Source: Paracoccaceae bacterium (lineage in GTDB: Bacteria > Pseudomonadota > Alphaproteobacteria > Rhodobacterales > Rhodobacteraceae). From it: DNA of 12,267 bases. Of this stretch, positions 6,619 through 12,267 are shown piece by piece. The number at the start of each line of letters is the position of its first letter. Positions within the stretch are counted from its first letter, which is position 1. The stretch is from positions 1-12,267 of the forward strand of contig DLZA01000252.1 of NCBI GenBank assembly GCA_003447515.1. The letters run 5' to 3'. The translations under genes and the position numbers were made by a program. The notes beneath the pieces were generated by a model. It ran no database searches. It was not told where the DNA came from and worked only from the letters and a program-made list of their open reading frames with translations.

Positions 6619-7599
6619 TCATACTTTCAGGCTATTTTTATTGAATGCGTTCAAGTAGAAACTGCCTTTACTCTGCTCTGTAACAGATTGTATATATTGG
6701 GATAAAAGTAAATCTACGATTTCTGAAATAGTCTCTGGCTTAGTGATTTCACCCACCCCATGCCCTGCGCTCCACACGTATTTCCAAGCTTTTGAACCCG
6801 CGTGCATATCGCCTGAAAAATCAAGCTTTGCAACACCACTCATATCTTCAAGCGAAATACCAGCGGCGTGAACACTGGCACGCATCCAATTACCAAGTGC
6901 TCCTGTAATTGCACGGGACAAAACCAAATCTTCCATACAGCTTTGCCAGACCATTTCGCGGTAATCTTGAGAAATCATAGTTTCTTTAGCCGCCAAGAAC
7001 CGCGTGCCAAGATAAGCGAAATCCACTCCTAGATTTTCAACAGCGCGAATAGCCTTGCCGGTACCAATTCCCCCACCAACAATTATTGGTCCCTCAAAAA
7101 AACTACGAACTTCGTCAATAAAGGGAAGCATAGCGTACTCACCCGTATGCCCTCCTGCACCTGAACAAACAAGAACTAGTCCGTCCGCTCCTTTGCTTAA
7201 AGCTTTTCGTGCAAAGTTAGGCGAGGTGACATCCGCAAAAACTAATCCACCATACGCATGAACCTGTTGCGTCACACGGTGTGGGCCACCCAACGCGGTA
7301 ATCACAAGATCAGGTTTAAATTCTTCAACTAATGCAATTTCTTGGTCAAAACGACCATAACTAGAATGCGTGATCATATTAAAAGCCCAGGGCGCATCAT
7401 CTGGACCAAGCGCGGAAGTGATTTCGACCAACCAGTCCCGTAAATCATCACTCGTGCGTGCATTAGGCGCAGGAAACGAACCCATGACACCTGATTTACA
7501 TGCTGCAATGACCGTATCTGGACCAGAGACAAGGAACATTGGCGCCGCAATTGCGGGTAGTATCAAACGGGATCTGATCTGTTGGATTTGTGGGTTCAT
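6619..7599 (-). CDS. Nitronate monooxygenase-family FMN enzyme
   Basis: This 326-residue TIM-barrel flavoprotein belongs to the nitronate monooxygenase (2-nitropropane dioxygenase) family. It opens with 'LPAIAAPMFLVSGP' and has an FMN-binding strand 'GPIIVGGGIGTGKAI' at about residues 170-184. The conserved 'GAGGHTGE' motif holds His151, the likely active-site base, 'YLGTRFLA' follows at about 196-203, and a C-terminal 'WSAGHGVG' occupies the position usually read as WSAGQGVG. Members oxidise alkyl nitronates such as propionate-3-nitronate, but the family also holds enoyl reductases, so the substrate is open. GGA lies about nine bases before the ATG. It starts 22 bases after the CoA ligase stop and is the second gene of that unit. 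Being next to a CoA ligase suggests a carboxylic acid or CoA-ester pathway. Confidence 0.9.
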   Translation of the reverse strand: MNPQIQQIRSRLILPAIAAPMFLVSGPDTVIAACKSGVMGSFPAPNARTSDDLRDWLVEITSALGPDDAPWAFNMITHSSYGRFDQEIALVEEFKPDLVITALGGPHRVTQQVHAYGGLVFADVTSPNFARKALSKGADGLVLVCSGAGGHTGEYAMLPFIDEVRSFFEGPIIVGGGIGTGKAIRAVENLGVDFAYLGTRFLAAKETMISQDYREMVWQSCMEDLVLSRAITGALGNWMRASVHAAGISLEDMSGVAKLDFSGDMHAGSKAWKYVWSAGHGVGEITKPETISEIVDLLLSQYIQSVTEQSKGSFYLNAFNKNSLKV

Positions 7600-7621
7600 C
7601 TGCTTTTATCCATTAAGCGGA

Positions 7622-9124
7622 TCACGCTGTTTCTTCCAAGCTGTTTTGAAGCTGTATGCGATCAACCTTGCCTGCAGGTGTAAGGGGCAGAGCATCGAGA
7701 ACAAATACTCGAGCTGGCAACTTATATGAGATCAAATTTTTACGACAGAACGCTAAAATTTCTTCAATTTCTGCTTCAGAACGCAGAGTGACAAACGCAA
7801 TGGGCACTTCACCTGACCTAGCATGCGATTGTGACACGACACAGGAACTAGAAATTGCGGGGTGGTCCAACAAGAGCTCTTCAATCTCGCGGGGGAAAAC
7901 GTTAAACCCATTGACGAAGATTACATTTTTTTTGCGATCTGTGATTGTTAGAAACCCAGCCTCATCTATCGTGCCGATATCTCCTGTATAAATGTATCCG
8001 TGCTTAATAGTTTGCATGGTTTCTTCTGGGTTACCGGCATAGCCCATCATCATGTGCGGCCCTTTAACTCTAATTTCACCCGTTTCTCCCGCACCAAGTA
8101 CCGCTGTTCCCATTTCCAAATCAACAATTTCAACAATAGTATTAGGCACGGCTTTTCCCGCTGACCCAGGTTTGACACCATTATGTTCTGTATTGATCGT
8201 GATAGGCGCGATCTCGGTCATTCCGTACCCTTCATAAATCTTCAAGCCAGTTGCAGCCCACCAGCGCCGGTGAACATCAAGAGGAAACGGCGCACCCCCA
8301 CCCGGACATATACGCATGTTTGGAAAATTCGCAGCTTCAAATTTTTCTGACGCCATGATTGCTTGATAAATTGCGGGCGGGCCACCACCAAAAATTGTAA
8401 TTTTTTCATCTACCAACATGTCTACGATCAAATCTGGCTGAAATCTTTCTGGTAAAACTATCGCACCCCCCCGCATTAGAGGATTAGCCAGTCCCATCAA
8501 ATAGCCATAAATATGTGTAAAAGGTGCAACTGGAAGCCAAACATCACGATCTTGGGTTTGCCAGCCCCAATCACCACGCTCCATAGTAGCAACGATTGAT
8601 GCGTTGGTATGAGGAACCTGTTTAGGCAGACCAGTTGTACCGCCCGAATACAAGATAGCAGCAATATCAGAAGCTGTTCCCGGATCATACAACGTTTCAA
8701 GGCAGACAGGCTTGCGCAACTCTTTGATCATTTTATCGTTGAGCAATCTATTTGGCACACCCTCAAACGTGCAATCCGAAATAGTCAGAACAGCGTCAAG
8801 ATCTGCAAGCAAATTATTAACAGTCGATCGAGGATGCCCATGATTAATCAATGCAGGCTTTCCACCAGCAAACAACACTGCAAAATATGCAATGAGGAAA
8901 GCAGCCGAGTTTGGCAAAATAATCGCTACGGGTCTGCCGCGAAGATCAGTGTCCAATTCATTTGCAAGTGTTTGAATTGCACCTGCTGCATCCGAATATG
9001 AGAGCTCAACCGACGCTGTTTTACAATATGGGGCACCGGGGGTGTTCCTAGCAGATGTTAAAAAGATTTGAGAGATCGTATCAGCGTCGATTTTCCAAAC
9101 TGGGCGTGAAGCACTTTGTATCAA
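7622..9124 (-). CDS. AMP-forming acyl-CoA synthetase / CoA ligase
   Basis: This 500-residue ANL-superfamily adenylating enzyme activates a carboxylic acid to acyl-AMP and then to the CoA thioester. The core motifs are intact: YSGGTTGLPK phosphate loop at residues 159-168, YGMTE at 300-304, YTGD at 379-382, DRKKN near 396-400, and the catalytic Lys486 in LTPAGKVDR of the C-terminal swing domain. Length fits medium-chain or aromatic acid CoA ligases, but the acyl pocket cannot be assigned by eye. The only usable start is TTG at 9122-9124: an in-frame TAG lies six bases upstream and no in-frame ATG occurs before residue 132. A purine-rich AAGAGATAGAG precedes it as a weak ribosome site. The gene leads the flavoprotein gene in one operon. 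A rare start with a weak site suggests modest translation. Confidence 0.93.
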   Translation of the reverse strand: MIQSASRPVWKIDADTISQIFLTSARNTPGAPYCKTASVELSYSDAAGAIQTLANELDTDLRGRPVAIILPNSAAFLIAYFAVLFAGGKPALINHGHPRSTVNNLLADLDAVLTISDCTFEGVPNRLLNDKMIKELRKPVCLETLYDPGTASDIAAILYSGGTTGLPKQVPHTNASIVATMERGDWGWQTQDRDVWLPVAPFTHIYGYLMGLANPLMRGGAIVLPERFQPDLIVDMLVDEKITIFGGGPPAIYQAIMASEKFEAANFPNMRICPGGGAPFPLDVHRRWWAATGLKIYEGYGMTEIAPITINTEHNGVKPGSAGKAVPNTIVEIVDLEMGTAVLGAGETGEIRVKGPHMMMGYAGNPEETMQTIKHGYIYTGDIGTIDEAGFLTITDRKKNVIFVNGFNVFPREIEELLLDHPAISSSCVVSQSHARSGEVPIAFVTLRSEAEIEEILAFCRKNLISYKLPARVFVLDALPLTPAGKVDRIQLQNSLEETA

Positions 9125-9156
9125 ACTCTATCTCTTTTGCGCCTGAAATTTTTCAT

Positions 9157-9162
9157 ATTATA
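9157..9162 (-). promoter_or_regulatory. -10 box of the CoA ligase / flavoprotein operon
   Basis: On the minus strand the hexamer is a perfect TATAAT in GAGTATAATATG, 32 bases before the TTG start, giving a predicted leader of about 25 bases. The best -35 candidate, TTGCCA (plus-strand 9185-9190), is 22 bases away, too far for a standard promoter. This suggests dependence on an activator or on another -35 sequence. Confidence 0.5.
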
Positions 9163-9206
9163 CTCAATACCGTTAAGCACTGTTTGGCAACCACTTCATT
9201 TCCTAA

Positions 9207-9224
9207 TTTTTACTCAAGTAAAAA
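9207..9224. promoter_or_regulatory. 18-base palindrome upstream of the CoA ligase promoter, candidate operator
   Basis: TTTTTACT, CA, AGTAAAAA is a perfect inverted repeat with eight-base arms. It lies about 45-62 bases upstream of the TATAAT box, so roughly -57 to -74 from the predicted transcript start of the minus-strand operon, a typical activator position. A second inverted repeat, AAACTT-T-AAGTTT, follows at 9233-9245. The region is very AT-rich, so chance is possible. No intact regulator gene in the window can be tied to it. Confidence 0.4.
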
Positions 9225-9646
9225 TCTGAAAGAAACTTTAAGTTTATTTAAGTTAAAAAGCTCAGTGTTTTACTACAAACCGTGTAAGGCATATTCCAAT
9301 AAGAACAGAAAAATCTGTCAAAAAAGCTTGTTTTTTAAATAGTCCACATAGGAACTTAGCTTAGTAATCTTTATCGTAATATCTTGTTTACCATCATGAT
9401 TAAATGCGCAGGTGAAGTCCTATCAAGGGCTCTGATCTGTCAATGATTAATGCTGGCATTGGATTGCACAGACCGGCCACTTATGTTGGATCACTCAATT
9501 TCAATCAGAAAAAACTGGCATTCCACAAGCCCGGAGTCATGTCGTTTTCAAGACCTAAAATAGTTTCAATGCAAAGGACGAGCCAGATGCCTAAACGATA
9601 TAAAATCGAATGTTTCAACCAAAACAAACAGGCGTTGTTTTGAAAA

Positions 9647-9668
9647 TGCGGTGAAGACTTTCCTTCAC
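9647..9668 (-). terminator. Hairpin at the end of the second ABC operon
   Basis: On the minus strand GTGAAG, loop GAAAGT, CTTCAC forms a perfect six-pair stem (9651-9668) that begins in the permease stop codon. CGCATTTTC follows, so the U tract is short and starts four bases late. It is a plausible but weak intrinsic terminator. Confidence 0.4.
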
Positions 9669-10465
9669 TAGGTGCGCCATTCAAGCACGTGCCTTTCAAT
9701 CAAGCTAATGACAGCGCTAACTATGACGCCAAGCAATGACAGAAGCACAACACCAGCAAACAAGCGTTCTAAGTCATAAAGAGAGCCAGCTTCAAGGATA
9801 TAGGCCCCAATCCCATATTCGGCACCAAGCATTTCAGCAGCAACCAGTAAAATAATGGCTATTGCCAAGCTGATCCGGAGCCCAGACAAAATACCAGGTA
9901 AAGCGCCTGGCAGGACGATCTTGCGCACAATAGACCACCAAGACAAGTCAAAGCTTTGGCCCATGCGGATCAGCGTACGATCCACGTTATCAACTGCACC
10001 GTATGTCGCCACAACCGTTGGTGTGAAAGTGCCAAAGGCAATTAAGGCGTATTTAGATCCTTCTCCAATGCCAAACCAAATCACAAACAGCGGCAGTAAA
10101 GCGATTTTAGGAATTGGAAAAATAGCAGCGACCAAAGGTACCAAGCTAGAGCGAATATGTGAAAACAGTCCAATAAGAACACCAACGGTGATACCCAAAC
10201 TAACACCAAAAAAAGCGCCTACCGCAAGACGGCTAAGCGATGGAACGAGATGCTGATATAATAAACCGCTGGAGGATAAATGGTGAAACGTATCGAATAC
10301 ATCAGATGGCTTGGGTAGAGTAAGAGCCGATATCCAGCCTGTTTGTGTACCCCATTCCGCAATGGCGATCAGGAAAACAAAAACTGCAACACCGATCCAG
10401 CGCTGAGGTTTGGGGGCAAATCCACCACCTCGAAAGGCAATAATTTTTTCTGAAGTGTCAGGCAT
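9668..10465 (-). CDS. ABC transporter permease, taurine/sulfonate/nitrate (SsuC/TauC) class
   Basis: This 265-residue inner-membrane permease has hydrophobic segments near residues 23-45, 78-102, 108-132, 138-156, 190-212 and 235-256. The cytoplasmic coupling loop lies near 163-189 (for example 'DLSWWSIVRKIVLPGALPGI'), and the following stretch 'VAAEMLGAEYGIGAYI' is highly characteristic of the SsuC/TauC/NrtB class. Only one permease gene is present, so it should act as a homodimer. The ATG overlaps the ATPase gene by eight bases, and GAGGAA within that gene provides the ribosome site, so translation is probably coupled. Substrates of this class range from alkanesulfonates and nitrate to pyrimidines and aromatic acids, and the permease does not tell which. 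Confidence 0.93.
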   Translation of the reverse strand: MPDTSEKIIAFRGGGFAPKPQRWIGVAVFVFLIAIAEWGTQTGWISALTLPKPSDVFDTFHHLSSSGLLYQHLVPSLSRLAVGAFFGVSLGITVGVLIGLFSHIRSSLVPLVAAIFPIPKIALLPLFVIWFGIGEGSKYALIAFGTFTPTVVATYGAVDNVDRTLIRMGQSFDLSWWSIVRKIVLPGALPGILSGLRISLAIAIILLVAAEMLGAEYGIGAYILEAGSLYDLERLFAGVVLLSLLGVIVSAVISLIERHVLEWRT

Positions 10466-11225
10466 TTACAAGTTCCTCATCTGCGGCACGAGCTTCGTCT
10501 CGCAGCAATTGCCAGAGATGTTTCTGATATGCATCCAAAGTTGAATCACCAAATTCTCTTTCTGCCAAAGGCTTGTCAATTTTGACAATTTCGCGGATCT
10601 TTCCCGGCCGACGTGACAAAACCACAACTTTGTGGCCCAAGCGGACGGCTTCGGCAAGATTATGAGTTACATAGACTGCAGTAAATGGCCGACGTGCCCA
10701 CAGATTCACAAGATCGTCCATCAACAATTCTCGGGTTTGGCTGTCCAAAGCTGACAAGGGTTCGTCCATAAGTAGCACAGCGGGGCTCACAGCCAATGCC
10801 CGGGCAATAGCGACACGTTGCTTCATGCCACCTGACAGTTGTTTGGGCAGCGCTTTGGCAAAATCAGTAAGCTTTGTACGCTTCAAAACGTCGTCAATAA
10901 TTGCTTTAGCAGCGGCACCCCTGATGCCATGATCATCAAGCACAAGCGAGATATTTTTAGAAACTGACCTCCAAGGCAGAAGCGCAAAATCTTGAAAGAT
11001 GTATGTCATGGCGTTCAAACACCCTTCAGGTGGTTCTCCCAACTGCAGAACACGGCCCGATTGTGGACGTTCCAGCCCACCAATGAAGCGCAGCAGAGTT
11101 GACTTCCCACACCCCGAAGGACCCACGATACAAACAATCTGCTCGTTTGGAATATCTAAAGTGATATCACGCAACACATCAAAATCACCGTACGAGTGAC
11201 CAATGCCATCTAGTTTGATGTCCAT
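10458..11225 (-). CDS. ABC transporter ATP-binding protein, SsuB/TauB class
   Basis: This ATPase has 255 residues from the chosen start. Motifs are complete: Walker A GPSGCGKST at 35-43, Q-loop Gln78 in YIFQDFALLPW (the LLPW variant typical of SsuB/TauB/NrtD), signature LSGGM at 130-134, Walker B LLMDEP at 151-156, SALD, and switch His188. There is no C-terminal regulatory domain, as usual for this class. I prefer ATG 11225 over the upstream ATG at 11255. The upstream ATG lies in the loop of a strong hairpin (11245-11270), its ten extra residues are not conserved-looking, and GTGGGG sits seven bases before 11225. The gene lies between the binding protein and the permease in one operon. Confidence 0.93.
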   Translation of the reverse strand: MDIKLDGIGHSYGDFDVLRDITLDIPNEQIVCIVGPSGCGKSTLLRFIGGLERPQSGRVLQLGEPPEGCLNAMTYIFQDFALLPWRSVSKNISLVLDDHGIRGAAAKAIIDDVLKRTKLTDFAKALPKQLSGGMKQRVAIARALAVSPAVLLMDEPLSALDSQTRELLMDDLVNLWARRPFTAVYVTHNLAEAVRLGHKVVVLSRRPGKIREIVKIDKPLAEREFGDSTLDAYQKHLWQLLRDEARAADEELVNA

Positions 11226-11244
11226 AGTACTGCCCCACAAGTTG

Positions 11245-11270
11245 AGCGGGGCCATGCGTTTAGCCCCGCT
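11245..11270 (-). terminator. Intercistronic GC-rich hairpin after the second binding-protein gene
   Basis: On the minus strand AGCGGGGC and GCCCCGCT form a perfect eight-pair stem around a ten-base loop. It begins ten bases beyond the binding-protein stop codon, and the first usable ATPase start follows. No U tract follows it (CAACTTG), so mRNA stabilisation or translational insulation is more likely than full termination. It parallels the hairpin after the first binding-protein gene. Confidence 0.6.
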
Positions 11271-11279
11271 TAAATGACG

Positions 11280-12267
11280 CTAAGTGCTCTTTGTTTTTAC
11301 ATAAGAACTGTCAACAAGCGTATCCAGCGTAATGTCAGAACCAACCAAGCCTTCTGATTGAAACCAGCTTAATTGATCTTGTACTGAAGCAACATTTAAC
11401 GCCGCGCCTGTGCTCAGACGCATAGTCCCGTTGATAATGGATCCAGCAGCCTTTGCCCTTTCACGATCTGCATACACATATTTGTGGATAAGATCGACCA
11501 TCTCGTCTTGATCCGCAGTTCCATCAATCATCGCAGCAGCGTAGTCCTCAACACCCTTGGAAAAACCAGCCAGGAAACTTTCGGTCATTCCACGCTCATC
11601 CGCAGCGTTCTTCGCAGATGTAAACACTGTGGTGACTTGGTAGTTCGGAATATAATCAGATACATTCCCTACAATATGCCACGCCCCTGCTTTGGCTAGT
11701 GGCTTCGCAAGGTGCGGCACAATAGACCAACCGTCGACTTGGCCCGATTTCATCGCACCAATAATTGCTCCAACTTTTTGTAAAGGCGTGAACCGCAGAT
11801 CAATCCCTTCGCTGGCCGCCATTTTAGCCCCCATGTAATGAAACGAGGAGCCAGCCTGGGTCACAGCATATTTCTTACCATCAAGATCCTTTAAAGTTTT
11901 AATACCCGCCTTATACGATGCGTCCGAAATCAGATATTTCTGCCCGTCGATGCCTGCCTCTTCTTGCAAAGCTCCACCAATAACTTTTACAGCACCTTTG
12001 TCTGCAAGACTGATTAAACCACCAGAAATTGCAGTAACTGCATAGTCAATATCGCCACTAGCAATCGCAACTGCCATTGGCTGTGCAGCCTGAAAAAATT
12101 CAAATTCTATATCAAGGCCTGCTTCAGCAAAATAGCCACGTTCGAAGGCAACAAAGCTGCCAGAATGGGACGTAAAACGCAGCGCACCAACTTTGATTTT
12201 TTTGTTTGAGGCCAATGCTGGGGCGGCTAATCCGCTTGCAGCAACCGTTCCACCCAAGAGGGCGAGC
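11280..12267 (-). CDS. ABC transporter substrate-binding protein, SsuA/TauA/NMT1-like, 5' end cut by the window
   Basis: The open frame continues through the right edge, and about 328 codons are visible, ending in TAG at 11280-11282. The visible N-terminus (LALLGGTVAASGLAAPALAS) is the hydrophobic core and AxA cleavage site of a signal peptide whose basic start lies outside. An apparent TTG at 12257 is therefore internal. The mature part begins 'NKKIKVGALRFTSHSG' and follows the NMT1/SsuA pattern: 'FVAFERGYFAEAGLDIEFEFF', 'IASGDIDYAV', 'KTLKDLDGKKYAV', 'IIGAMKSGQVDGWSI'. It captures ligand in the periplasm for the ATPase and permease that follow. The ligand may be a sulfonate, aromatic acid or pyrimidine. 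I see no residue set that decides. Confidence 0.92.
   Translation of the reverse strand, partial: LALLGGTVAASGLAAPALASNKKIKVGALRFTSHSGSFVAFERGYFAEAGLDIEFEFFQAAQPMAVAIASGDIDYAVTAISGGLISLADKGAVKVIGGALQEEAGIDGQKYLISDASYKAGIKTLKDLDGKKYAVTQAGSSFHYMGAKMAASEGIDLRFTPLQKVGAIIGAMKSGQVDGWSIVPHLAKPLAKAGAWHIVGNVSDYIPNYQVTTVFTSAKNAADERGMTESFLAGFSKGVEDYAAAMIDGTADQDEMVDLIHKYVYADRERAKAAGSIINGTMRLSTGAALNVASVQDQLSWFQSEGLVGSDITLDTLVDSSYVKTKST

Larger units (their letters stand above)
9125..9667. other. 543-base intergenic gap without a recognisable gene
   Basis: Both flanking genes run leftward. The left third (9125-9340) is strongly AT-rich and holds the ligase promoter, two inverted repeats, a small hairpin ACAGA-AAAA-TCTGT (9305-9318) and an A6/T6 repeat with a GCTTG loop (about 9320-9336). 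The right part (9341-9650) has ordinary composition. It contains one 66-codon plus-strand frame (9443-9643) without a ribosome site or recognisable motif, and no frame on either strand reads as a decayed known protein. It could contain a small RNA, but I see no clear Rho-independent terminator to define one. Confidence 0.5.

Noticed and set aside
5945..6622. 225-codon open frame on the minus strand
   Set aside because: It lies antisense to the TetR remnant, has no recognisable domain and an unnatural composition. The plus strand gives clear TetR motifs across the same bases.
9055..9342. 95-codon plus-strand frame
   Set aside because: Its first part lies opposite the ligase N-terminus and the rest runs through AT-rich promoter sequence. 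No ribosome site or known motif is seen.
9443..9643. 66-codon plus-strand frame in the large gap
   Set aside because: There is no ribosome site, the composition is non-committal, and no family is recognised. Not enough to call a gene.
9341..9660. Remnant of an insertion sequence in the large gap
   Set aside because: I looked for transposase fragments on both strands and for terminal inverted repeats with target duplication, and found none convincing.
11226..11255. Ten-residue N-terminal extension of the second ATPase
   Set aside because: The upstream ATG sits in the loop of a strong hairpin. The ATG at 11225 has its own GGGG site and matches the family start.
12255..12257. TTG as start of the NMT1-like binding protein
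   Set aside because: The frame stays open to the window edge and the TTG falls inside the hydrophobic core of a signal peptide, so the true start lies outside.

Overview
The window looks like chromosome of a free-living, probably marine, alphaproteobacterium, and Rhodobacterales-like is my best guess. This is inferred from moderate-to-low G+C judged by eye, short intergenic gaps, two solute-importing ABC systems beside catabolic enzymes, and the character of the proteins. No rRNA, tRNA, intact mobile element or CRISPR array is visible, so the taxonomy is soft.

Layout. (1) Positions 1-4571, plus strand, form one tight operon. It holds the 3' end of a spermidine/putrescine-type binding protein, two permeases, an ATPase, a cytoplasmic CE4 'polysaccharide deacetylase' fold enzyme, and a small deaminase that closely resembles yeast cytosine deaminase. 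A GC-rich hairpin sits between the binding-protein gene and the first permease. (2) Positions 4739-5893, minus strand, encode a Rieske non-heme iron oxygenase alpha subunit with no reductase nearby. (3) Positions 5985-6607, plus strand, hold a TetR-family regulator broken by two stop codons and one frameshift. It diverges from the oxygenase gene and no open frame covers it whole. (4) Positions 6619-9124, minus strand, form a two-gene unit, an acyl-CoA ligase followed by a nitronate monooxygenase-family flavoprotein. A perfect TATAAT box and an 18-base palindrome lie upstream. (5) Positions 9125-9667 are a 543-base gap with no recognisable gene. (6) Positions 9668-12267, minus strand, form a second ABC importer of the taurine/sulfonate/nitrate/NMT1 class: binding protein (cut by the right edge), ATPase, permease. 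A GC-rich hairpin again follows the binding-protein gene.

How the parts may work together. The first operon reads as import of a nitrogen-rich, probably cationic or cyclic, small molecule, followed by cytoplasmic C-N bond hydrolysis and deamination. The deaminase active site points to cytosine or a close analogue. The CE4 enzyme lacks a signal peptide, so it may act on a small amide or cyclic imide rather than on cell wall. The middle block (oxygenase, broken repressor, CoA ligase, flavin oxidoreductase) looks like a small catabolic cluster whose local repressor has been lost. The second importer may feed that cluster, but the sequence shows only proximity. The most notable points are the decayed TetR gene, the eukaryote-type cytosine deaminase in a transporter/CE4 operon, and the matching hairpins after both binding-protein genes.
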